From the NCBI RefSeq assembly GCF_000377765.1, contig NZ_KB898675.1:1-64000 (forward strand): a DNA stretch of 64,000 nt. The letters run 5' to 3'. Positions 43,612 to 51,312 of this stretch are shown piece after piece; position 1 is the stretch's first letter, and every line of letters begins with the position of its first letter. A program made the translations under genes and the position numbers. A model generated the notes under the pieces. That model was not told the origin of the DNA. It did not search any database and was given only the letters and a program-made list of their open reading frames with translations. This stretch comes from Gracilibacillus lacisalsi DSM 19029. Lineage in GTDB: Bacteria; Bacillota; Bacilli; Bacillales; Amphibacillaceae.

Positions 43612-44736
43612 GTGGAAAACCTGATTATAATACTTTTCTTGGTGGTCATTGGTAGTTTTATTGGTGGGTTAACCAATTCTGTGGCCATTAAGATGCTGTT
43701 TCGGCCTTATCAGGCAATATATATCGGTAAATGGAAGGTGCCTTTCACTCCGGGTGTTATCCCAAAAAGGCGTGATCAATTAGCGAAACAACTTGGACAA
43801 TTGGTTGTCAATCATTTACTAACGATCGATAGCATTCAATTAAAATTAGAGGACCAAGGATTAAAACAACAAGTACAACAAAGGATACACAAAGAGTGGC
43901 AGCATTTTCTGACCAAATCGATCACGATCAGCCAACTATCAGACAAGTTTCAACTAAACGTCAATGCTGATCGTGTGAAAGGAATGATTGCGGATAAAGT
44001 AATCGACCAAGTTCAGAACTTTCTGCAAAAAAATCACCAAAAACCGTTCAAGCATTGGCTTGGTCAGATGATAACAGAAAAAGAACTAGAAAAGACATCC
44101 ATTTTTTTGCGAGATAAAGGAATCGATTTATTAAATAATGAAGAAACGCATCAAAAGATAGAAGCAGTTATTAAACAATATGCTGAATCCAAAGGTTTTC
44201 TAGGAAATATGGTGTTATCGATGTTCAGTAGCGATGAATTAGCACTGAAAATCCAGCGATTAGTAACGGATTATTTACGTTCTGAAGAAGGGAGCAGGTG
44301 GATTGAGCAAGCAGTCCAAAAAGAGTGGCAAAATCTTTTAAACCAAGAAGTTCAACTTATCGAACCATTATTTGCAAAAAAAGAAACACAACAGTTACTG
44401 CGCGAATTGATTTATGAAAATGTACCAGCAGAAGAATGGTTGGACAAGCCCATTCAGGAATTCGTAACCCCTTTTTCCAATCAAATAAAGGAAAAGGTAC
44501 TACCGTTACTAGTCGAGCAGTTATTTAGCAAATTGTCAGATAGTGTTCCGACTATGCTGCAACATTTAGAAGTGGAGAAAATGGTCGAAAATCAAGTAGC
44601 ATCCTTTCCAACGTCGAGGATAGAAGAAATCATTTTATCGATTTCTCGAAAAGAATTTAAACTGATTACTTATTTGGGTGCTTTATTAGGTGGATTTATT
44701 GGGTTAATTCAGGCGATTCTCTTTATCGTCGTTTAA
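43612..44736 (+). CDS. yheB: DUF445-family membrane protein YheB
   Basis: 374 residues from GTG 43612, which aligns with the YheB N-terminus. TM segment at 4-24, then GLTNSVAIKMLFRPYQAIYIGKWKVPFTPGVIPKRRDQLAKQLG (in parts), the hallmark of DUF445. A long helical region follows, and a C-terminal TM segment (LGALLGGFIGLIQAILFIV). Function unknown. Gene order yheC/D-yheB-yheA matches B. subtilis. The earlier GTG at 43573 has no ribosome site. Confidence 0.88.
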   Translation: MENLIIILFLVVIGSFIGGLTNSVAIKMLFRPYQAIYIGKWKVPFTPGVIPKRRDQLAKQLGQLVVNHLLTIDSIQLKLEDQGLKQQVQQRIHKEWQHFLTKSITISQLSDKFQLNVNADRVKGMIADKVIDQVQNFLQKNHQKPFKHWLGQMITEKELEKTSIFLRDKGIDLLNNEETHQKIEAVIKQYAESKGFLGNMVLSMFSSDELALKIQRLVTDYLRSEEGSRWIEQAVQKEWQNLLNQEVQLIEPLFAKKETQQLLRELIYENVPAEEWLDKPIQEFVTPFSNQIKEKVLPLLVEQLFSKLSDSVPTMLQHLEVEKMVENQVASFPTSRIEEIILSISRKEFKLITYLGALLGGFIGLIQAILFIVV

Positions 44737-44830
44737 ATCTTTGTTATAGTGGTAAAGTACATGTAGGAACATATACATGAAGGTATAGCGACCTATGAAT
44801 GACGTAACTATTTTAGGAGGATTTTATTTT

Positions 44831-45181
44831 ATGTCTAACGTTTATGACAGTGCAAATGAGCTTGAAAAAGCAATTCAGGAAAGCGACGAATTCAAGGATT
44901 TGAAAGCTGCTTATGATAAAGTAATGGAAGATCCGAATTCTAAGCAAATGTTCGACAATTTCCGTAACACGCAGTTAGAATTACAACAGAAACAAATGCA
45001 AGGTGAGGAAATTACCGAAGAGGAAGTTGAAAAGGCAAAACAAGTTGTGGAACTTGTCCAACAGCATGAAGATATTTCCAAACTAATGGAACAAGAACAA
45101 CGTGTCAATGTTTTGATTAATGATATTAGCCGTATTATCACAAAACCATTAGAAGAATTATATGGTGCACAACAACAATAA
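44831..45181 (+). CDS. yheA: YlbF/YmcA-family protein YheA
   Basis: 116 residues, all-helical. MSNVYDSANELEKAIQES, FKDLKAAYDKVMEDPNSKQMFDNFRNTQLELQQKQMQGE (in parts), matching B. subtilis YheA of the YlbF/YmcA family. YlbF and YmcA themselves form a complex with YaaT that stimulates RNase Y-dependent processing. YheA's own role is unknown. ATG 44831 follows TTTAGGAGG; the frame upstream to 44795 lacks such a site. A terminator follows. Confidence 0.9.
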   Translation: MSNVYDSANELEKAIQESDEFKDLKAAYDKVMEDPNSKQMFDNFRNTQLELQQKQMQGEEITEEEVEKAKQVVELVQQHEDISKLMEQEQRVNVLINDISRIITKPLEELYGAQQQ

Positions 45182-45191
45182 CGAACACATC

Positions 45192-45225
45192 ATGAGTTGC
45201 AGTATTTTGCTGTAGCTCATTTTTA
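45192..45225 (+). terminator. Terminator of yheBA
   Basis: ATGAGTTGCAG / CTGTAGCTCAT with two G-U pairs, 7-nt loop, then TTTTATTT. Confidence 0.82.
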
Positions 45226-45280
45226 TTTGAAACTTTTTGCCTGTTACTACCGTAATAATAATTGGAAGGAGTGAAAGAAT

Positions 45281-46180
45281 GTGACGTTAAAATTAGAGAA
45301 TGTTACGAAAAAATTTGGATCATTTACAGCTGTTGATGATTTATCGATTGAGATACCTGAAAAGAATATATTCGGTTTTCTTGGTGCAAATGGTGCAGGA
45401 AAAACAACGACATTTCGAATGATCCTCAATTTATTAGATCAAACATCTGGATCTATTACATGGAATGGAGAAACAATTGATTACAGCAAAAGTGATCAAA
45501 TTGGCTATTTACCAGAGGAGAGAGGTTTGTATCCTAAATTAAAGGTTCGCGATCAATTAATTTATCTAGGAAAATTACGAGGGATGCAAAAGAAAGAAGT
45601 ATTAGATGAATTGACTAGCTGGTTGGATTATTTAAAAGTTCCACAGTATATGGATAAAAAAGTAGAAGAATTATCGAAAGGGAATCAGCAAAAAATCCAA
45701 TTTATATCGGCTGTGATACATAAACCAAAGCTGCTTATTTTGGATGAACCTTTCTCCGGTTTGGATCCCGTTAATGTCGAATTGTTAAAAAAGGCGGTAA
45801 TTGAATTAAAAAACACTGGAACGTCGATCGTCTTTTCCTCACACCGGATGGAGCATGTAGAAGAATTATGTCAGCATTTATGCATGATGCAGCACGGTAA
45901 ACCGATTTTACATGGTGATCTTCGTGAAATTAAACGATCATTCGGTAAGAAGAATTTATCAATACAAGCGGATTTTGACCTATCCTTTTTAGAAAATGTT
46001 GCTGGTGTTGTTAAAGTGAAATACTTTAGCGATGGTGTTCTTTGTCAAATCGAAAATGAAAATGTCTCCCAAAGCGTATTAGAAGAAATATCAGGCAAAG
46101 GTTTTATCCGTAAATTTGAATTGGACGAACCAAGTTTGAATGACATTTTTATTGAGAAAGCTGGTGAGTCATATGAATAA
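45281..46180 (+). CDS. yhaQ: ABC transporter ATP-binding protein YhaQ
   Basis: 299 residues. Walker A GANGAGKTT (~36-44), signature ELSKGNQQK (degenerate LSGGQ, normal for this family), Walker B LLILDEPFSGLD, H-loop SSHRMEHVEE, and a C-terminal extension with VAGVVKVKYFSDG. It pairs with the ABC-2 permease encoded next (overlap of 8 bp). The YhaQ-YhaP pair resembles NatAB sodium exporters, but its substrate is not established. GTG 45281 follows AAGGAGTGAAAGAAT. Confidence 0.88.
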   Translation: MTLKLENVTKKFGSFTAVDDLSIEIPEKNIFGFLGANGAGKTTTFRMILNLLDQTSGSITWNGETIDYSKSDQIGYLPEERGLYPKLKVRDQLIYLGKLRGMQKKEVLDELTSWLDYLKVPQYMDKKVEELSKGNQQKIQFISAVIHKPKLLILDEPFSGLDPVNVELLKKAVIELKNTGTSIVFSSHRMEHVEELCQHLCMMQHGKPILHGDLREIKRSFGKKNLSIQADFDLSFLENVAGVVKVKYFSDGVLCQIENENVSQSVLEEISGKGFIRKFELDEPSLNDIFIEKAGESYE

Positions 46181-47432
46181 ATTTTGGATTGTCTTTTCTC
46201 ATACTTATTTATCAAAAATCAAATCAAAATCATTTATTATCACCACTGCTATCATTCTAGCGTTAATTGTTTTAATGTCGAATGTTCAATCATTTATAGA
46301 AATGTTTGATTCAGATGAGACAGATCAAGTTGCAGTTGTAACAGAACAAGAAGAAGTTTACTCACAATTGGAAGCAAGGACGGAAGCCGACTTTGAATTA
46401 GAGCATTTTGACGGGACGCTTGAAGAAGCACAAGATGCGGTCGGGGAAGAAAAATTCATTGCTGTGTTGGATATCAGGGAATCGGAAGACGGCTTACCTG
46501 AAGCTACTTACTATAGTAAAGATTATACTAATCAAACTGCACAAAACATATTAGAAAGCCAATTACAACAAATAAAAGTGGAGATGGCAACCAATCAATC
46601 AGGTATTGATCCCGCTGTTATTGCTTCGATCTATGAACCAGTTTCTTTTGAGAATGAATTAATTGCTACAGGTAACGGTGACGCTAGTGACGTCAAAACA
46701 GAAGAAGAGTTAAGCGGAGCGCGAGGGCTTGTTTATGCTATCTTATTTTTACTATATATGGCGGTTATATTGTATGGAAATATGATTGCGATGGACATAG
46801 CCAATGAAAAAACATCAAGAGTCATGGAAATTTTAATTTCGAGTTCCTCCCCAGTCAGTCAAATGTTTGCTAAAATTTTCGGAATAGGCTTAGTAGGTCT
46901 AACCCAAATGGTTGTGCTATTAGGGACAGGTTACTTCGTCATTATGCAGAAACAAGATGAATTGATTGGTGATTTCTTTGAGTTTTTCGGACTATCTGAT
47001 GTAAGTCTTTCTACATTTGTATACGCGATCGTTTTCTTCTTGTTAGGGTATTTCTTATATGCGACATTAGCAGCAATGTTAGGGTCATTAGTCAGTAGAA
47101 CCGAAGATGTCCAGCAATTGATGACTCCTGTTACATTTTTAATTATAGCTGCCTTTATGATTTCTATGGTCGGATTAGGTATGCCAGAATCAACATTTGT
47201 CGTTATTTCATCGTATATCCCATTCTTCTCGCCAATGGCAATGTTCTTGCGGGTCGGCTTACTGGATATCGCATTCTGGGAAGTGGGGTTAAGTATTCTT
47301 ATATTAATTGCAACGATTGTAGTATTTGCCATTTTAGGAGCCAAAATATATCGAGGCGGCGTACTCATGTACGGCACATCCACCTCATTAAAAGACTTCA
47401 AAAAAGCATTACAACTATCGAAAAAAGAATAA
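46173..47432 (+). CDS. yhaP: ABC-2 type permease YhaP
   Basis: 419 residues from ATG 46173. TM1 (~15-35), a large acidic extracytoplasmic domain (~40-175), then five to six membrane segments (~180-395) with the ABC-2 mark ERTSRVMEILISSSSPV-like NEKTSRVMEILISS. NatB-like. Translationally coupled to yhaQ and followed by a strong terminator and a repeat array. Confidence 0.87.
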   Translation: MNKFWIVFSHTYLSKIKSKSFIITTAIILALIVLMSNVQSFIEMFDSDETDQVAVVTEQEEVYSQLEARTEADFELEHFDGTLEEAQDAVGEEKFIAVLDIRESEDGLPEATYYSKDYTNQTAQNILESQLQQIKVEMATNQSGIDPAVIASIYEPVSFENELIATGNGDASDVKTEEELSGARGLVYAILFLLYMAVILYGNMIAMDIANEKTSRVMEILISSSSPVSQMFAKIFGIGLVGLTQMVVLLGTGYFVIMQKQDELIGDFFEFFGLSDVSLSTFVYAIVFFLLGYFLYATLAAMLGSLVSRTEDVQQLMTPVTFLIIAAFMISMVGLGMPESTFVVISSYIPFFSPMAMFLRVGLLDIAFWEVGLSILILIATIVVFAILGAKIYRGGVLMYGTSTSLKDFKKALQLSKKE

Positions 47433-47440
47433 AAAAGAGG

Positions 47441-47474
47441 AAGCTATTTCGCAACAAGCGAAATAGCTTTTTTC
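47441..47474 (+). terminator. Terminator of yhaQP
   Basis: AAGCTATTTCGC / GCGAAATAGCTT, perfect 12 bp, 5-nt loop, T-run to 47474. Confidence 0.92.
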
Positions 47475-47492
47475 AAATTTGTTTGGTTGTCC

Positions 47493-47590
47493 AAGTTGAT
47501 AGTAAACCAATCGAAGTTGCCAGAAAAGTCGCCGAAGTTGATAGTAAACTCGAAAAGTTGATAGAGAAATACCTGAAGTTGATAGTAAAC
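47493..47590. repeat. GTTGATAG repeat array, second locus
   Basis: GTTGATAG or GTTGCCAG at 47495, 47516, 47537, 47557 and 47578, spaced 21, 21, 20 and 21 bp. Same motif, same alternating spacing and same place (right behind a terminator) as the array at 24983-25241, but with more diverged spacers. Confidence 0.85.
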
Positions 47591-47826
47591 TACTGTCTCA
47601 AATAAAAAGAATTTTTCACAGAATCATTGGTCAAGTAATCAACCTCCCTTACTATTTTTTACCATAATACCATACCAGACTAAAATTGGAAATATTCTGA
47701 ACCTTATATTTCAAATCATTCTACCATTGTTTACGTTGGTTTACTTATGATAAAATAACTTTTTTGAATATATAGTAAAGCAATACAGACACTATATATA
47801 CATATTTAGCATAGGTGGTGATCTTG

Positions 47827-47934
47827 ATGGAACAGGAAACAATCAATGCAGCAACATGGGGGTGGTTATTAGTCCCAATGTTATCCGTTGTTCTCTTATC
47901 GTTAATCACCTTTTTTACAGAAAGAGGAGAGTAA
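47827..47934 (+). CDS. Small single-span membrane protein preceding PutP
   Basis: 35 residues: MEQETINAATWGWLLVPMLS, then VVLLSLITFFTERGE. One membrane helix with an acidic N-terminus and charged C-terminus. ATG 47827 has ribosome site AGGTGGTGATC, and its stop lies 3 bp before the symporter start, whose own ribosome site (AGAGGAGAG) is inside this gene. Such tight coupling suggests an accessory subunit, as known for other sodium symporters with tiny partner proteins. No family recognised. Confidence 0.75.
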   Translation: MEQETINAATWGWLLVPMLSVVLLSLITFFTERGE

Positions 47935-47937
47935 ATA

Positions 47938-49407
47938 ATGGATAGTGTTACGTTAATCACGTTTATCGTTTATTTAGTCGGAATGTTAGTTATTGGAATT
48001 ATTGCTTTTCGTTTAACGAATAACCTTTCTGACTATGTTTTAGGTGGCCGAAATTTAGGCGGAAGTGTAGCAGCCCTAAGTGCTGGAGCTTCTGATATGA
48101 GTAGTTGGCTTTTACTTGGTTTGCCAGGAGCAATGTATGCAGGTGGCATGAATCAAATCTGGCTTGCGATTGGTTTAGCAGTAGGGGCATACTTGAATTG
48201 GCAATTTGTAGCGAAACGGTTAAGGACTTATACTGAAGTTGCCAAAGACTCCATTACTATTCCAGACTTTTTAGAAAATCGTTTTCGAGACAAATCACGG
48301 ATTCTACGTGTTATTTCTGCTCTGGTAATTTTGATATTCTTTACATTTTATACGTCTGCAGGACTTGTCGGCGGAGCCATTTTATTTGAGCAGTCCTTTG
48401 GAATAGAATATCAATCTGCGTTATGGATTGGAGCCATTGTCATTATATCGTATACATTTTTAGGCGGATTTCTAGCAGTAAGCTGGACAGACTTTTTCCA
48501 GGGGATCTTAATGTTCATAGCATTAATTATTGTACCGATTATAGCTATCAATGCTGCGGGTGGCTGGGATAAAGTCGTTAGTCAAGTGGGGAGCATAGAT
48601 CCAGGATATCTGAACGCATTTACAGATACCACAGCCATTGGTATTATTTCGTTATTAGCTTGGGGGTTAGGTTATTTTGGACAGCCACATATCATAACAA
48701 GATTTATGGCTGTAAAATCGACTAAAGAAATCCCTAAGGCCAGATTTATAGGAATGTCATGGATGGTATTTGCTTTATATGGTTCGATTTTTACCGGTTT
48801 TGCTGGGATTGCCTATTTTGCCGACACACCGTTAGATAATGCGGAAACAGTCTTTATAGCTTTCACGCAAGAACTTTTTAACCCATGGGTTGCAGGTATA
48901 TTATTAGCTGCGATTTTATCTGCGATTATGAGTACCATTGATTCACAATTATTAGTATCCTCTAGTGCAGTTGCAGAGGACTTCTATAAGGGAATTATAA
49001 GAAAAAATGCTAGTCAAAAAGAATTAGTATGGATAGGGAGAATTGCAGTCATTATCATCGCGATTATTGCGATCCTGATCGCTCAAGATCCTGAAAGCCA
49101 AGTTCTTGATTTAGTCGAATATGCATGGGCAGGATTCGGCGCAGCATTTGGCCCGATTATCATATTGAGTTTGTTTTGGAAAAGGACAACGGTAGGTGGA
49201 GCGATTGCCGGAATGGTGGTAGGCGCTTTAACGGTAATTGTTTGGGAGCAGCTTGAAGGAGGCATATTTGATTTATATGAAATTGTACCAGGGTTTGCAT
49301 TTGGTACAGTTGCAATCATTATTGTCAGCCTTATTTTTGGAAACCCAACAAATCCATCAAAAGTTGTGAGAGAAGAATTTAATGAAGCTACCGAAAATGA
49401 ATCGTGA
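47938..49407 (+). CDS. putP: Sodium:proline symporter (PutP/OpuE type)
   Basis: 489 residues with 12-13 membrane segments, of the solute:sodium symporter family. Marks are YVLGGRNLGGSVAALSAGASDMSSWLLLGLPGA (Na+ site region in TM2), GFLAVSWTDFFQG, LGYFGQPHIITRFMA, LSAIMSTIDSQLLVSSSA, and AWAGFGAAFGP. It imports proline either as nutrient or as osmoprotectant. PutP and OpuE cannot be separated by eye. ATG 47938 sits 3 bp after the preceding small membrane protein. Ends in an inverted-repeat terminator. Confidence 0.9.
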   Translation: MDSVTLITFIVYLVGMLVIGIIAFRLTNNLSDYVLGGRNLGGSVAALSAGASDMSSWLLLGLPGAMYAGGMNQIWLAIGLAVGAYLNWQFVAKRLRTYTEVAKDSITIPDFLENRFRDKSRILRVISALVILIFFTFYTSAGLVGGAILFEQSFGIEYQSALWIGAIVIISYTFLGGFLAVSWTDFFQGILMFIALIIVPIIAINAAGGWDKVVSQVGSIDPGYLNAFTDTTAIGIISLLAWGLGYFGQPHIITRFMAVKSTKEIPKARFIGMSWMVFALYGSIFTGFAGIAYFADTPLDNAETVFIAFTQELFNPWVAGILLAAILSAIMSTIDSQLLVSSSAVAEDFYKGIIRKNASQKELVWIGRIAVIIIAIIAILIAQDPESQVLDLVEYAWAGFGAAFGPIIILSLFWKRTTVGGAIAGMVVGALTVIVWEQLEGGIFDLYEIVPGFAFGTVAIIIVSLIFGNPTNPSKVVREEFNEATENES

Positions 49408-49429
49408 GATTTTTAAAATAATATTGTTG

Positions 49430-49462
49430 CAAGGAGTCCGAAAATTGAAAGGACTCCTTGTT
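49430..49462. terminator. Convergent terminator between putP and the acetyltransferase gene
   Basis: CAAGGAGTCC / GGACTCCTTG, perfect 10 bp with 11-nt A-rich loop. T-rich flank is weak, so efficiency is uncertain. Confidence 0.7.
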
Positions 49463-49977
49463 CATGTTTCAATCCAAAATCTTTTCACTACATTACCGTC
49501 ATCTTCCATATAATCTGCATCTTCTATTCCGCCGTTTTTTAAAATAGCTTTCAGAGAACCGATATTGTCAGCATCACAAGTAACGAGTGCTCTAGTAATC
49601 CCTATTCTTTTAGCTTCAAGTAACGCCAATTCCAAAATTTTGGTCGCGTAACCTTTCTTTCGCTCACTCGGACGTATACCATAACCGATATGACCTCCAA
49701 TGGAAAGAAGTATTTCTGATAATCGATGTCTAATATTGACAACGCCAATAATCGTTTTCTCTCTAACTAACCAAAAAGTAGAATCAGGAACCCATCCATC
49801 AGGTAAGTTCGCTCCTTGTTCGTGATCATTAATAAATTGCAGGAAACGATCCATATCATCCGGATGTTTTTCGATGACCCAAGGTATCATTTTCTCACCG
49901 CTTTTTTTCCACTCTAAGTAAAAATCCTGATATTCTCTCGTTAACATTTTCGTTGGCTTCACTAATTTAACAGACAT
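49462..49977 (-). CDS. GNAT-family N-acetyltransferase
   Basis: 171 residues. Acetyl-CoA loop IRPSERKKGYATKILELAL (RKKGYA, ~105-111), then ALVTCDADNIGSLKAILKNGG, the standard motif B. The N-terminal part (MIPWVIEKHPDDMDRFLQFI) resembles RimJ/RimL-like small-molecule acetyltransferases. Substrate unknown. Monocistronic on the minus strand between two plus-strand units. Confidence 0.85.
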   Translation of the reverse strand: MSVKLVKPTKMLTREYQDFYLEWKKSGEKMIPWVIEKHPDDMDRFLQFINDHEQGANLPDGWVPDSTFWLVREKTIIGVVNIRHRLSEILLSIGGHIGYGIRPSERKKGYATKILELALLEAKRIGITRALVTCDADNIGSLKAILKNGGIEDADYMEDDGNVVKRFWIET

Positions 49978-50091
49978 ACCACCACGTCACCCCCGTATTT
50001 AAAGTTTAACATAAAATTCCATAAAAAAGACAAATCGAACGTGCATTCTTATTTATGCTCTGCTACAATAGAGGGAGGAAGAGGGTGAAGA

Positions 50092-51309
50092 ATGATGAAA
50101 AAAGAAATTTCTTTCATTCATTGTGCGGATTTACATTTAGACAGTCCATTTAAAGGATTGAAAGACATACCATCTGAATTATTAAGAGATATTAGACAAA
50201 GTACATTTCAAGCCTTAGAAAATCTCACCGAACAAGCCATCAAACATCAAGTAGATTTTGTCCTTTTAGTAGGAGATATTTTTGACCAGGAAGAACAAAG
50301 CATGCAAGCGCATATGGCATTACAGAAAGCTTTTCAAAGATTACAAGAACAACAGATTAAAGTATACCTCTCTTACGGTAACCATGATTATTTGAACAGT
50401 CAGTCCTTTCCGCGTAACTACCCGGACAATGTACATGTTTTTGATAAAGAAGAGGTTACATCCTTCTCATTTATCAAAGATGGACAAGTTCAAGCGAGAA
50501 TCTATGGCTTTAGTTATGAAAATAGAGCAGTAGTGGAAAACAAAACGAAAGAGTACCAGAAAACAGCCGATCATTGTTTTCATATCGCTACGTTACATGG
50601 AAGTATAGGAAATGAACTCAACCAGGATCATGCAAGTTATGCTCCTTTTCAACTGACAGAACTGAAAGAAGCTGGATTTGATTATTGGGCACTAGGGCAT
50701 ATACATAAGCGCGAAATAGTAGCGGAAAGTCCGCCAGTTGTCTATCCAGGAAATATCCAAGGTAGGTCAACGAAAGAAACAGGGGAAAAGGGTTGCTACC
50801 TTGTCAGCTTATCTGAAAATAATGCAAAGCTTGAATTCCTACCTCTATCTCCTATTAACTTTGAAAAAGTACCAGTAGATGCCAGTGGTTGGACAGATCT
50901 TCCAAGTGTGACGGAACAGCTAATAGAAATCTCCAATCAATGGAAAACAGGAAAAAGATTAATCCAGATCATTTTTTCGCAAGTAGCGGAAGACAAGGAA
51001 GTCTGGTTCACTAATGGCCAGATAACAGAAATGATTACCTATTTGAATCAGGAATTAAAGCATAGCTATATTATCGGTTATAAATGGAACATGGCAGCTA
51101 AACGTTCTGAATGGCAACATGGCGGTCGTTTTTTGGAAGAGTTAGCAACTGCTTTTCAAGAAACAAATCTGGAGCAGACAATCAGCCCGTTATGGCAGCA
51201 TGGAGAAGGAAGAAAATGGCTGCGAGAATTAGATGGTGATGATCAAACGGAAATCCTGCACGAAGCAGAATATCTTTTAGATCAATTACTGCATGAAAAG
51301 GAGGGATAA
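50092..51309 (+). CDS. yhaO: DNA repair exonuclease YhaO (SbcD/Mre11-like)
   Basis: 405 residues. Calcineurin-like metallophosphoesterase with all motifs: CADLHLDSPF (DxH), LVGDIFDQ (GDxxD), YGNHDY (GNHD), ATLHGSIG (H), and LGHIHKRE (GHxH). The C-terminal half is the capping/partner-binding region. By analogy to SbcCD/Mre11-Rad50 it should process DNA ends with the ATPase encoded next (yhaN, 3 bp downstream). ATG 50092 follows GAGGGTGAAGA. ATG 50095 is equally possible. Confidence 0.9.
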   Translation: MMKKEISFIHCADLHLDSPFKGLKDIPSELLRDIRQSTFQALENLTEQAIKHQVDFVLLVGDIFDQEEQSMQAHMALQKAFQRLQEQQIKVYLSYGNHDYLNSQSFPRNYPDNVHVFDKEEVTSFSFIKDGQVQARIYGFSYENRAVVENKTKEYQKTADHCFHIATLHGSIGNELNQDHASYAPFQLTELKEAGFDYWALGHIHKREIVAESPPVVYPGNIQGRSTKETGEKGCYLVSLSENNAKLEFLPLSPINFEKVPVDASGWTDLPSVTEQLIEISNQWKTGKRLIQIIFSQVAEDKEVWFTNGQITEMITYLNQELKHSYIIGYKWNMAAKRSEWQHGGRFLEELATAFQETNLEQTISPLWQHGEGRKWLRELDGDDQTEILHEAEYLLDQLLHEKEG

Positions 51310-51312
51310 GTC

